Positions 10,801 to 22,100 of a DNA stretch of 64,000 nucleotides are shown piece by piece. Each line of letters starts with the position of its first letter. Positions within the stretch are counted from its first letter, which is position 1. A program made the position numbers and the translations under genes. Origin of the DNA: Flavobacterium sp. BFFFF1 (GTDB lineage Bacteria > Bacteroidota > Bacteroidia > Flavobacteriales > Flavobacteriaceae); the NCBI RefSeq assembly GCF_002256285.1, contig NZ_NKJE01000017.1, positions 1-64,000 on the forward strand. Direction: 5' to 3'. The notes beneath the pieces were generated by a model. It saw nothing but the letters and a program-made list of their open reading frames with translations, made no database searches and was not told the DNA's origin.

Positions 10801-11027
10801 TCATGACATCCTTCGCCTTCGTTGTCGGGTTAACGCCGATGATGCGAGCGACCGGGCCATCCGCTTTGGGAAATCATTCCATCAGTATTGGTGCTGCAGG
10901 CGGCATGGTCTCAGGAGTTATCTTAGGAATTTTCATAATACCGGTACTTTTTATCGTGTTCCAATACCTGCACGAATTGGTTTCGGGAAAACCATTGGCC
11001 GTAACCCACAACGAAGAAAAAATTTAA
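7863..11027 (+). CDS. RND multidrug efflux pump, inner-membrane subunit (AcrB/MexB type)
   Basis: A 1054-aa hydrophobe/amphiphile exporter of the HAE-1 family, a proton-driven trimer taking substrates from periplasm and inner membrane. Length and layout match AcrB: a first helix with FIDRPVLSTVIAI, a porter domain with PDIAPPAVQVVALYPGA, and transmembrane segments around residues 340-500 and 870-1030. The proton-relay pair Asp407-Asp408 lies in GIVVDDAIVVVE, and the partner lysine (Lys945) in LIGLLAKNAILIVEYA. All relay residues are present, so the pump should be active. It is the middle gene of the adaptor-pump-channel operon. Substrate range cannot be predicted. Confidence 0.97.
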   Translation: MLQKFIDRPVLSTVIAILIVILGAIGLRTLPLQQFPDIAPPAVQVVALYPGANAETVLRSVAPSLEEAINGVENMSYMSSTASNDGSLVITVNFKLGTNPDQAAVNVQNRVSQATSQLPQEVVQAGISTTKQQNSLLMVVDMYTENEKQYDQTFLANYAQINIVPEIKRIPGVGQSIIFGSSKDYSMRVWLNPAKMASYNLTTREVMAAIQDKNLEAAPGRFGESSKEAFEYVIKYKGKLNNPGQYENIVIHSNADGSVLRLKDVARIEFGSYSYGSTTKVNGKSGLNIAVYQLPGSNSSDVQIAVREMMEKASKDFPKDVKHLILYNTKDSLDLSIAQVKSTLIEAFILVFIVVFLFLQDFRATLIPAIAVPVSILGTFFFMQVFGFSVNLLTLFALVLAIGIVVDDAIVVVEAVHEKMHSKRLSAKAATTSAMSEITGAIISITLVMSAVFLPVGFMQGSTGVFYRQFAFTLAIAIVISAVNALTLSPALAALFLKDVPHDDEHQEAKPKNFKEKFFAGFNSGFTKLTNKYVSSLRFLIKFRWLSLGGLAVVILATVYLVKTTPTGFIPSEDQGFIAISMSMPAGASLDRTKAVMTEVETALGTMPSKKTLMKLSGFNLLTQSSSPSAGVAFILLKPAKERGEIQDINDIMNDVRGKLSSIKGAGFFVFTFPTVPGFNNVDGLDIVLKDKTGGDVGKFSAISSKFIGELMKRPEIAVAFTSFKADYPQLEMEIDDVKAEQLGVSVRDILQTMQTYFGSAQASDFNRFGKYYRVMVQADVAYRDKPESMNGIFVKNRQGEMVPVSTLVRLRPTNGSESASRYNLFNSIAVNAIAKPGISSGDAIKAVQEVAETQLPKGYVIEFSGLTKEEITSSGQSAVIFGLSLLFVFFLLAAQYESYILPAAVLLSIPTGILGVFIAIGLAGIENNIYVQVALIMLIGLLAKNAILIVEYAIQRRRAGKSLIASSIEAAKLRLRPIIMTSFAFVVGLTPMMRATGPSALGNHSISIGAAGGMVSGVILGIFIIPVLFIVFQYLHELVSGKPLAVTHNEEKI

Positions 11028-11050
11028 CCTTAACCTAAGTACAAAATATC

Positions 11051-12454
11051 ATGAACAAATATATAAAGAAACCAATCAGGCTGCTGCTTTTACTCGTGGC
11101 CGCCGGAAGTTTTGCTCAACAAAAGGCAGTTGCAGAATTACCGGGCAATTATCTCAATGCGCCTTCCTCCGATACTACAAATATTGCCGATGTAAAATGG
11201 AAAGATTTTTTCGCTGAAAAGGACCTGCTTGCCATGCTCGACAATTCATTGGCAAAAAACAATACTCTGCAGGTTGCCGACAAGAATATTGAGATTGCGA
11301 ATTTACAGCTCAGGCAATCAAAGTGGAATTCTGTCCCGCAGGTTAATGCTTTTATGAACGTTTCCAGCAACCGCCTTTCTGAAAACAGCCTGAATGGCAT
11401 TAATGCGAATCAGGCGTTAGGGAAGAATCACATCGAAGACTATACTGCCGGGCTGAACCTTTCTTGGGAGGCAGACATTTGGGGTAAATTCAGGAATCAA
11501 AAAGCCAAAGCACGGGCAGAATATTTATCAACAACAGAGGCGAAAAAGGCTACCCAAACCGCAGTTGTTGCCAATGTGGCCAAAAGCTTTTATAACCTAT
11601 TGATGCTTGACGCGCAGCTGGATATTGCCCGCCGTACACTGTTATTAAATGATAGTATTGTTTTTATGGTTAATCTGCAATATGAGTCGGGACAAGCAAC
11701 ATTGCTCGCCAAACAGCAGGTGGAAGCCCAGCGGTTGGTTGCAGCAAAATTAATACCTGAACTGGAACGCAATATTGCTTTACAGGAAAATGCTATTGGA
11801 ATATTGTCTGGAGCCTTTCCGGAACAAAAGCAAAGAAGCAGCATGTTGAATGAATTGGCAATTGCGGATAATCTGAGTGCCGGAATTCCTTCGCAATTGC
11901 TTAGCAAACGTCCCGATGTCAGGAATGCCGAATTAAACTTACAGGCAGCAAACGCCAAAGTTGGGATTACAAAGGCATACTTCTACCCTACGCTCACAAT
12001 CACCGCTGCCGGTGGCGTAAACTCATTTGAGTCGAGCAACTGGTTTACGATACCAGCGTCGTTATTCGGAAACATTGCGGGAGGATTAACCGCGCCACTT
12101 TTGAACAGTAAAAAAATCAGGACGCAATATGAGATCTCAAAAATCGAGCGGGACCAGGCTGTTGTACAATTTCGTCAAACCGTGCTTGTAGCAGTCACAG
12201 AAGTGACCAATGCGCTCGTCAGCATTGAAAAACTGAAAATGCAATATCAGCTTTCTGAGGAGCGCACTGTGACTTTACAACAAACGGTAAAAAATGCTAC
12301 GCTCCTATTCCGGAATGGCCTTGCAAATTATATCGAGGTGATTATCGCCCAGGGAAATTTATTACAGTCTCAGCTGGAACTGGCCTCGATAAAAAAAGAC
12401 AGGCTGGCGGCAAATGTAGAACTCTATCGGGCTTTAGGCGGTGGCTGGGAATAA
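11051..12454 (+). CDS. Outer-membrane efflux channel (TolC/OprM/NodT family)
   Basis: A 467-aa outer-membrane factor that completes the tripartite efflux system. A Sec signal peptide (cleavage near SFAQQ, about residue 24) has no lipobox Cys, unlike OprM. The two-fold repeat of long helices and short beta segments is visible: LNLSWEADIWGK near residue 135, then SKRPDVRNAELNLQAANAKVGITKAYFYPTL around 280-310. These are characteristic of the NodT branch. It starts 23 nt after the pump stop codon and is the third gene of the operon. Confidence 0.94.
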   Translation: MNKYIKKPIRLLLLLVAAGSFAQQKAVAELPGNYLNAPSSDTTNIADVKWKDFFAEKDLLAMLDNSLAKNNTLQVADKNIEIANLQLRQSKWNSVPQVNAFMNVSSNRLSENSLNGINANQALGKNHIEDYTAGLNLSWEADIWGKFRNQKAKARAEYLSTTEAKKATQTAVVANVAKSFYNLLMLDAQLDIARRTLLLNDSIVFMVNLQYESGQATLLAKQQVEAQRLVAAKLIPELERNIALQENAIGILSGAFPEQKQRSSMLNELAIADNLSAGIPSQLLSKRPDVRNAELNLQAANAKVGITKAYFYPTLTITAAGGVNSFESSNWFTIPASLFGNIAGGLTAPLLNSKKIRTQYEISKIERDQAVVQFRQTVLVAVTEVTNALVSIEKLKMQYQLSEERTVTLQQTVKNATLLFRNGLANYIEVIIAQGNLLQSQLELASIKKDRLAANVELYRALGGGWE

Positions 12455-12467
12455 TAAATCGAATCTG

Positions 12468-12830
12468 ATGGCCAAATACATGGTGCCGATATTGTTGCTG
12501 TTCACGGCAGCATTGCACGCTCAAACGGACAAATTCATTGGAAACTGGGCGAACGGCGACGAAAGCCTGACCGTAGAGATTTATATACAAAACGGGAACT
12601 ATTATGCTAAAGCGGTTAAATCTGAACATCCGGAATTGATCGGAAAAGTGGTATTGGTTCAAATGGAAAAAAAGTCAGATACCCAATTGTATGGTGGAAC
12701 GTATTATGATGAAAAGTTAAAAACCGAATATGAGGCCAAACTGAAGATAATACTTCCTGATACCATTCGTTTAACAGTAATGTATGGGCTGTTTCATAAA
12801 ACCATTTACTGGCATAGAATTTTTCTTTAA
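12468..12830 (+). CDS. Small exported protein, DUF2147-like
   Basis: A 120-aa protein starting at ATG 12468, 13 nt after the channel gene. A GTG at 12441 would overlap that gene and delay the signal peptide (MAKYMVPILLLFTAALHAQ). The mature part begins FIGNWANGDESLTVEIY and ends YWHRIFL, a layout resembling the DUF2147 family of small periplasmic beta-rich proteins, but the match is weak. It is probably co-transcribed with the efflux genes. Function unknown. Confidence 0.75.
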   Translation: MAKYMVPILLLFTAALHAQTDKFIGNWANGDESLTVEIYIQNGNYYAKAVKSEHPELIGKVVLVQMEKKSDTQLYGGTYYDEKLKTEYEAKLKIILPDTIRLTVMYGLFHKTIYWHRIFL

Positions 12831-12857
12831 CAAGTGATTACAAAAAACAGATAAGAT

Positions 12858-13076
12858 ATGATCAACCTAAAAACCTTCAAAAATATACTTACCAATGGTT
12901 TCAAAACACCGGGTAACCAAGACGAATCTGATGGCAGAAATACAAAAAATGTTTCCACATTAAAGTTTGAGTCATTGGCCTATCTAGCCTATAAAAATCA
13001 AAATGCAAAAGATGTAAAGACACCCGACGCAAATGAATTTCCGAAAGTATATTTTGGAGATGAATGGGCATTTTAA
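12858..13076 (+). CDS. Small hypothetical protein
   Basis: A 72-aa protein without signal peptide or membrane helix, rich in Asn, Lys and Asp and ending FGDEWAF. It sits 27 nt after the DUF2147-like gene and just before a strong terminator, so it is probably the last gene of the efflux transcript. I do not recognise a family. Its position supports reality, but a chance reading frame cannot be excluded. Confidence 0.5.
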   Translation: MINLKTFKNILTNGFKTPGNQDESDGRNTKNVSTLKFESLAYLAYKNQNAKDVKTPDANEFPKVYFGDEWAF

Positions 13077-13101
13077 CCTGAAGTATTATTTTTTAGCAAA
13101 A

Positions 13102-13130
13102 AAAAATCCCGCTCTAAAGGCGGGATTTTT
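13102..13130. terminator. Bidirectional terminator
   Basis: Stem of about 11 bp (AAAAATCCCGC / GCGGGATTTTT) with a 7-nt loop. T-runs on both strands serve both the efflux operon and the convergent giant gene. Confidence 0.9.
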
Positions 13131-13148
13131 CTATTTATATGATTTAGA

Positions 13149-16100
13149 TTATTTCTTGATGATCCTCAGGGATTTTGTTTTGCCATCCTGCATCACAATC
13201 ACGTTGTACACGCCTGATGGATAACGCTGCCCGACCTGCTCTGCCTTAAAGGCTTCCGGAGCCAGTTCCTGCTGCTCAACAAGTTTACCGGCCATATCGT
13301 AAATCAACAGCGTGATGTTCCCCGTTCCTGCACCCCTTACGTCAAAATTGAAATAATTGTCACTTGGATTTGGATAAGCAATGACTTCAAACGGTATCCG
13401 CTGAGCCCCTGCATTGGTATCTTGTGGAGCGCCCTTGATGATCGTACAATCCTTATAGTAAACGGTGATGACGTTGCTGTATACTTCTGAACAAGCACCG
13501 CTGTTAAAGCGTATCCTATAGTAATTTGCGCCTGCCACTGCATTCGAGACCGAATAGCTTGTACCTGTTTGCCCGGCTATATCGGTGAAGCCTGTGCTTG
13601 CAGATGTCGTTGATGACTGCCATTGGATGCTGCCTACATATCCCGCTGCCACGGTAAGCACCTTGGAAGAATCGTTAAGGCACAATGCGGTTCCTGTGGA
13701 AGTTCCCGCCGGAGTCGTAGTGTTTGCCTTGATGCTTTTTGCAGCTGCAAGCGGATCCACAGTGATGACAAGCATATCAGAGTAAGCCACACAAGCATTG
13801 TTGGAAGCCGAAATCCTGTAAGCGATGCTGGCCGTAAGGTTCGTAATCACCAGCTGGTTGTTGGTGATTGCACTCGACACCATGGTCCAGGTTGGTGTTG
13901 CCGAATTGTAATTGGTTGATTTCTGCCATACAATAGTCCCAGAAGTCGGGCCATTCAGCGTAATGGTAGTTCCAGAACCCCTGCATACAGAAGTAGATGA
14001 CGCGCTAAGCGTTCCAGCTACTGGAGGAGCGCTGATATTTAATAACAGACCTGCGGAAAAAGCCTGAGGGCCGCATCCATTGTTTAGCGCTCTAACCCTA
14101 AACCACGTCGGGACATTAATCGTCGCATTGTAAACCGGAGCCGTTTCTGATGCAATATCGGTATAGTTGACATTGTCCGGTGACGACTGCCATTGGATGG
14201 TGCCGCTGTAGCCTGTGACTTTCAAAGCCTTGGCCACGCCCGGACAGGTGGTCGCGTCGCCACTCACTGCAGATACCGTACCGCCTTTCGATTGGTTTAC
14301 CGTAACCACAACGATTGCTGATGTCGCCGATGAACACGCACCGATACTTACTATAGCCCTGTAGGCACGTGATACGGCTAGGTTTCCTGTCGGAAGTGCC
14401 GCAGTGTGCAGTGAACTGTTGAACCACGTCGGATTTGGATCCGTCCAGTTGGTCGAAGCCTGCCAACTGATATAAGCGCCAGCGGTATATCCTGTAAGGT
14501 TCAGCGTCGTGCCCGAGCCGTAACATACATTAAGGTTGTCTGCCGCTATCGAACCTGACACCGCAGTAGCGTTGATCGTGTATACTACCACGTCAGTATA
14601 CACCGCGCTGCAGACACCATTGGTAATCCTAGCCCTGAAATACACTTGGCCCTGGATATTCGTTAATAGATAATTCGGTGTCGAAATACTGGTGGAAGCT
14701 GTTCCAAAAGCCAGGCCAGGCGTCGCCGTAGCAGCTGTTGGCGCTGCCTGGAAATTGACCCCATCAATAGAATACTCCCATTGGATTGTACCGCCGTAAC
14801 CGGTTACCTTCACAAGACCGGAATCTCCAGCACAAACAGGTCCACCGCCTGTAATCACGCCGGCGACAGGTTGTGCATTTACCTTGATTGTTTTTATCGC
14901 TGTTGTTGTGTTAGTGCCACAAACGGCATCGCTAACGACCGCGCGATAGGCTTTATTCGAAAACACGTTTATTGCCGGTATCGTATAAATAGCGGACGTA
15001 GCACCAGGAATATCTGTAAAACTGTCGTTCATAGAAGGTGCGGACTGCCATTGGATTGAAGTTCCGGAATAGCCTGTCAATGTAAACACCACATCGTTAC
15101 CGGCGCAGAACATACTTTCGGCAATAACAGTACCTGCATTAATGGACGCTGGGATGCTCAATACCGCACCCTCAGAGGTCAATGTCGCGCAATCGCTGGT
15201 GACAATGGCGCGGAACTGTGTTCCGGATACTGGTAGCCCACCCATACGGGTTACGATCAGCGAAGGGCTATCATATCCTGAATAAATCGCGCCTGAATCC
15301 GAGGTAATCGTTGTCCAGGCTCCTGAAGGCTCTTTATACTGCCAACTGTAGGCAGCGGAAACCGCATTCGTACCAACCAAAAATGTAGCCGTTGAACCTT
15401 CAGCACCACAAAGTGACACTGGAGCCGGTTGCGTAACGATGGCATCGTTGTTGATTACCAGGTGAAGGTGCGCTGTATTGTTACAACCTTCGCCATTGAT
15501 ACTCGAGTAAGTGTAATCGCCGCTGAGAAAATACTGATTTCCATTCCAGTTATAGGATTCGCAGGCGGTAACATCTTCCCAGGTTTCACTGCTGTGTGTA
15601 ATCGTAAGGTGCAATGTAGCCACATTGGCACAGCCAGATTCGTTCATGTTTGTGTATGTATAATCGCCACTATCACTGAAGGTTTCCAGATTCCAGTTGT
15701 AAGCGTTGCAGGCAGCAACTTCCTCGGAAGTCGCTGTACTCCTGTTCACCGTTAAATGTAAAGTTGCCACGTTTGTACATCCTGCATCATTTATCCCTTC
15801 AAAAATGTAATCACCACTTTCGGTATAGGTTGTCCCGTTCCAATCATAGTAATCACAAGCAACGGCACTTTCTTCGGTTGTTGTACTGTTATTGATGGTA
15901 AGGTGTAACATGGCCAGGTTTGTACAACCTGAGTCATTTTGGCTTTCATACTGGTAATCACCACTGGAAGTGTACAATTGTCCATTCCACTCATACCCGT
16001 CGCAAGCCGTTGCGGATTCCTCAGTAGCTGAGTTGTGGTTTATCGTAAGATACAACCTTGAAACAGCACTACAACCAGCATCGTTTATACTTTGGTAGAC

Positions 16101-19100
16101 ATAATTTCCGCTATCCGTGTAGGTGACTCCATTCCAGGTATAAGATTCGCAGGCGACCACAACTTCGGAGGAAGTCGTGCTGCGGTTAATGGTAAGATGT
16201 AGTGTCGCAGTATTGGTACAACCTGTGGCGTTAGTACTCTCAAATGTATAATCACCACTTTCGGTATAGGTTTGCCCATTCCATTCATAGGAATCACAAG
16301 CTGTAACTGTTTCTTCTGAAGTACTGCTGTGACCGATCGTCAAATAAATAGTGCCATATTGCAAACAGCCAAATTCGTTATAGGTCTCAACGCCATACAC
16401 CCCTGATTCAGTGAAGGTTTGAAATTCTACCGAGTACGAATCACAAGCGAAGACTTCTTCCTCAAATTGGGTACTATGATGAATGGTCAGGTGCAGCGTT
16501 GCCGTGTGTGTACAACCTGAATCATTTGGAGTCGTATAAGTATAATCGCCGCTTTCGTAATACTGTTGACCATTCCAGTAGTATTCAGAACATGCGACTG
16601 CGGTTTCTTCAGAAGCCGTATTATAATCAATCCTTAGGTTTAGCGTGGCCGTGCTTATACATCCGGCCTCAGTGGTGCTTTCATAAGTGTAGACCCCGGT
16701 TTCGGTATACGTTGTTCCATGCCAGGTATACGAATCGCAGGCCGTAGCGTTCTCAAATGTATCGGTTCCAGTATTGATTGTCAGGTGCAGGGTTGCCGTG
16801 TTCACACAACCTGTATCAACATCCGTAGATTGATAGGTATAGTCACCACTTGCAGTATAAGTTACTTCATGCCACGTGTAAGAGTTGCAGGCACTAATTT
16901 CCTCTGAAGACGTCGTGATGCATGGAGGCACCTCGCAGGTAATGAATCTGCTCCTGATAACATTTATGTGACCGCAGTTTGCGTCAAGGTTAAAATGATA
17001 ACGTATCGTACCAGAATAATCACCTGAATCCCATACAACAGGCGTTATGCCTGAGGCCAGCAGCACGGTACCATTAGCATTGGTAATCGTGATAAAATCT
17101 GTGGCAACGGAACTTTCAAAAGTATACTGCTTATGTGCCGCAATTGCTACGTTGGAAAACTCTCCTGCCCAGCTCGACGACGAGATCAACTCTTGTGATC
17201 CTGTACATTGCGGGAAATACGTTGCCTGTGGATACAATCCGTAGGTGGCACCGTTACAACCCGGACTCACGGTTGGGAGCGTTGAAAAAGCAGGACCTGA
17301 AATCCATTCACTGAAATTGCCATCGCAAGCGGAACGTATCCAGGTGTAATAAGTCGTATCAGGAGTCAGGCCGTTGAGGGTAGTTCCAGTCTGACCATAA
17401 GGATCATTGTATGGTTCGGATAAAGAAGGCGTTACGTTCTGTGTAGAGATGTAAAGTTGTACGCCTGTGACGCTGTTCCATGTTAACTCCACACGCTCTG
17501 AAGTAAGTGTGGACGTTACCACACTGAGGTCAGTAGGTGGCGCACAAGGAGCTGCTTCCCCGCAGGCAATCCATCTTGTCCTGTTTGCGGCCTGTGCTCC
17601 ACAAGCGAAATCGGTATGCAGGTAATAACGGATGACACCGTCAAACCCTGACTGCCATACCAAAGGTGTATTTCCATAGGCCAGTACCTGAGTCCCATCA
17701 GCATTGGTTATTGTGATATAATCTGAAGCATTAGAACTTGAAAAGGTATATTCATTTTCTGTTACATTAACATTAGCATATTCTCCTGCATAAGCTACAG
17801 CGGTGATTACTTGTCGTCCTGTACACGATGGTGTAAAAGTGTCCTGCGGATACAATGCACCATCGGTACAACCCGGGAATTTCGTCGTGAATGTCCCTCC
17901 ATAAACCCAGGCACTTGTACTGGCTCCGCAAACCGAACGCACCCAGTAATAATGTGCGGTAGCCGGCGCAAGTCCCGTAACCGTAAAGAAATTGTCAGTC
18001 GTGACATTACTAGTTGCCGGTAATGCGGCCGATGGCGTTGTGTTTACGGTTGACACATATACCTGGCTGCCGCCTGACGGTGAGAATACCGGTATTTCCC
18101 AGGAAATCTTTGCAGTCTGGGAAGTGATTGCAGTGGCAGTTAGATAATGTGGCAAACCGCAGCTGCCCGGCGTTTGACAGGCGATCATTTTCGCCCTGTA
18201 AACCGTGTCCGTACCACAACCATCGTTTTTGTGGATATAATACCTGATCACGCCCGTGTTGCTGCCTGAATTCCAGGTAACCGGTGTAGTTCCGTATGCG
18301 TATACTGTGCTTCCGGTACTGTTGGTTATTGTAATAAAATCTGTTGGGCGTGATGTACTGAAGATATAATTCTGGTTCGACAATATATTGACGTTTGAAT
18401 AAAGTCCCGACCATACGCCGGAATCTATCGTTTGGTTTCCTCCATCACAGGTTGGCGTAAAAGTTGTTGTCGGAGATAAAGCGCCGCTGGTACAGCCTGG
18501 TGGCGGTGGTGTATAATTGCCTGCATCCATCCAGTCACCTGTAGTTGGATTTGTACCACAAACAGATCTTACCCATATATAATAGTTGGTCCCAGGTGTC
18601 AGCCCGTCGATATCATAATAAGTATTTGTTGTAACATTCCCAATCGCTATTCCTCCCGCAGGTACTCCGGGTGTGGTACGATAATACACCTGGTATCCAC
18701 CCGCAGGGGCTTGTTGCGGTGCTGTCCAGGACACCCTGATGGAATGGTATGTACCGAGAGACTTTGTGACAGCCACTGGCGGATTACAATACTCCACCGA
18801 ATAATTGGCAACGCCATTCGCGGTCCATCCATAAACCGGATTGCTTTCCGCAAAATCCGGGAACTCAGCCCCTGCACCGTTATCATATCGCTTCCAGTTG
18901 GACAGCGTGCCCACCTGAGCGAGCAAAAATTGCCTGATTCCTGACGTAGGCCCTTCATAGCGGGCGTTATCGGCATCATTCTGCACACCTGAACCCAAAC
19001 CGACTGCAAGGGCTGTCAGCCCATTGGTTAGTCCCGGAGGCAGGTTACTGTAATTGTCTCTTAAACCGGCAGCGATGGAAGCCGTAGCCGTGGTCAGCGA

Positions 19101-22100
19101 TGACCAATTGTTTGTAGCCGTGGTCAGCGCGTAGATACTCGTAAAATTAGTTCCGGGAAAACTGGAATTGATTGGCGCATCGGATCTGAAAAAGACAACC
19201 TGGTCGCCGCTGTTTGCGAACGTCAACTTGCCATCAGCATCGCTTCCGCATTGCGTGCCAGAAATCACTTCATAGTTCGCATCGGTTCCGTTTTGTGATA
19301 CAATCTGCACCGATCCGGCGGGAATACCTCCTGCGGGTACAGTGAACCTGAATAAAATATCTTCCGTGTTATCGGTACACATAAATTGGTTTGAGGCAGT
19401 ATTCCAGCCCGCATCAGTGATATAAAATTGTGTTCCGGCACGAAGGTCTGTCAGCGGCATCCAGCTGAATTCATCAGCACTTTGTGCAGCCGTACCGGTA
19501 TCGGCACCAGCACCTACTACAACAATATCGCCTGCATTAAGTATCTGTGGAGGAATAGTCGTAATTGATGTGGTCCTATAGCTGGGATTCGATCCGCATG
19601 CTGCATCAGTATGCACATAAAAACGCACCACTCCTGAAGTCGTACCTGAGGACCATTGCAAAGGCGTTGTGCCCGACGCAAATACGACGGTTCCCGCCGC
19701 ATTGGTAATCGTGATAAAATCCGTCGGAACGGAACTCGTAAACGTATAGTCCCTTTTCGCAAGGGTAGTTATATTACTGAATTGTCCAGCGTAGCTTGTG
19801 GTGGTCACTACTTCAGGAGCCATTGTTTCCAAAGGCGTAAATGTGGCGGTGGGATTAATACCCTGATTGGCGCCATTACAAAGCAAAGGCTGCAAAGTGG
19901 TGAAAGTAATCACAGTCCACGGCCCTTTTGTTCCATTTGAATCGCAACGGGTGCGTACCCAATAGTAATATGTAGTTCCGCTAGCCAGATCGCCTACAGT
20001 AGCATTTGTTGAAGGAGTAAAACTCGAAATTGGTGCCGGCGGTGCCGCATTGCTGGTCGACCAATACATCTCATACCCGGTAGGTGTTGAAACCGGTGCT
20101 GTCCATGATATTCTTGCAGAATTTGAAGTCAGATTAGATACCGTCATCCCTGATACCGTTCCTCCACAATTACCCGAGAACGTACAGGTGATGTATTTTG
20201 TCCTGGCGGTATTTTGCGTGCCACAGGAAGCATTGGTATGCACATAATATCTCAGTACACCACTCGTCGTAGTTCCGGAGTTCCATGTTAATGGCATTAA
20301 ACCTGAGGCATACACAACAGTTCCCGCAGCATTGGTGATCGTGATATAATCTGTGGAAACGGAAGTTGTAAATATATAATGCCTGTTCGTAACAGCATTA
20401 AAATTCGAATACTGTCCGGCGAAGCTGTCGAATGCCGCTTCCGCTAACCCAGTTCCCGCAGGTGTGTAAGTCGCTTCCGGATACAATCCGTAACTGGCAC
20501 CATTGCAGCTCGAAAAAGCGATGGTAGTAAAGCTGCCTCCCGAAATCCAGGAACCTTTTATCGTACCGTCACAATTCGATCGAACCCAGTAATAATAGGT
20601 TGTTGCGGGCGAAAGGTTATAAGCAAGGCTGATTGTAGTCGCATTTCCAAATGTTGCCGGAGTAGACGCAGTTGGCGCTGTGTTTACAGTGCTGTAATAC
20701 ACTTCATATCCACCCAACGGTGGATACGTTGGTGCTGTCCATGCAATTCTTGCAGAATTTGAAGTAACGTTAGAAACTGTTAAAGCTGTTGGACCATTGC
20801 AGGTCGTAGCATTGGTGCCAATGATGTACTTGGTCCTTGTCCATGAATCGGTGCCACAACCTGCTGAGGTGTGGAAGAAATAACGAACCACCCCACTAAA
20901 GTTCTCAGATGCCCAGATTAAAGGTACATTGCTTTTAGCATACACGATTGTTCCCGTTTCATTTGTAATGGTAACCACATCATTCATCGTTGAATCAAAA
21001 ATATAATTCTTGTAAGGAACTATATTTACATTTGAATATTCGCCGGAATGGGCTCCCTGCGTGACAACTTCCAGGGTTCCATTGCAAAGCGGTGTAAAGG
21101 TTTCCTTTGGAAACAGGCCATATACTGCGCTGTTACACGGTGAAGAAACAGGGTTTGTAAAACTGCCTCCGAAAACCCATTCGCCTTTTAGTGATCCGCA
21201 GTTCGAGCGCACCCAGTATCTCCAGGTGTTGGAACCATTGGTCAACGTAACCATTGCACTGTTGGTAGTGCTAGTTGCACTTGGTGTCGTAGCAGCCGTA
21301 GGCACACTTGTTGATGATAAAGTGAAATAAATATCATAACCTCCGGGACGGCTTGCAGCCTCAGTCCAGGAAATTCTCGCATATCCCGAAGATATTTCAG
21401 ATACTGCCAGATCCGTTGGCAGACCGCATGAAGTTACCGCCGAGCAGGCTACCGATTTTGCCCTGGATACATTCTGTTCAGCACAGGCATTATTGGAATG
21501 TATAAAGAATCTCAACGTACCTGCTGAAGGACCGGAAATCCACGTCAAAGGCGTCGTGCCACTAGACAATACCGCGCCGGAGCTGTTGGTCAATGTGATG
21601 AAATCGGTTGCAACCGAACTCGAAAAAGTATATTGTGTGTTCGTCGTAACGGTCACGTTTGAGTATTGCCCCGCCTTGGCATCGGCCACAATCTGCTGTG
21701 CACTTCCGTTACAAGACGGCACAAAGGTTGTCGCGGGATATAATCCATAACTTGCTCCGTTACACGCGGCGAACGCTGGCGTTTTAAAAGACAGTCCGCC
21801 TATCCATTGGCTCTTGGTTGTACCACAATTGGAACGCACCCAAGTATAATATTCTGTATTTGGCTGAAGCCCCGTCACATCGTAAACACTAGTTGTTACG
21901 GCTAATGTCGCTACGCCGGACGTTGGCTCGGCTGCGCTGGTACCGATATACAAATCATAACTACCGGGCGGATTGATTGTCGGTGCCGTCCATGATATTT
22001 TTGCAGCATTTGAAGTGATATTAGACGCGTTTATTCCCGTAGGATAAATGCAGCTGGAAGCGGAAGGCGTACATCTGATCCATTTAGTTGAATTGCCCAA

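Noticed and set aside
15446..16892. Regular direct repeats that could suggest a CRISPR array
   Set aside because: The 147-nt period keeps an open reading frame and encodes a protein repeat. There are no short identical repeats with unique spacers and no cas genes.
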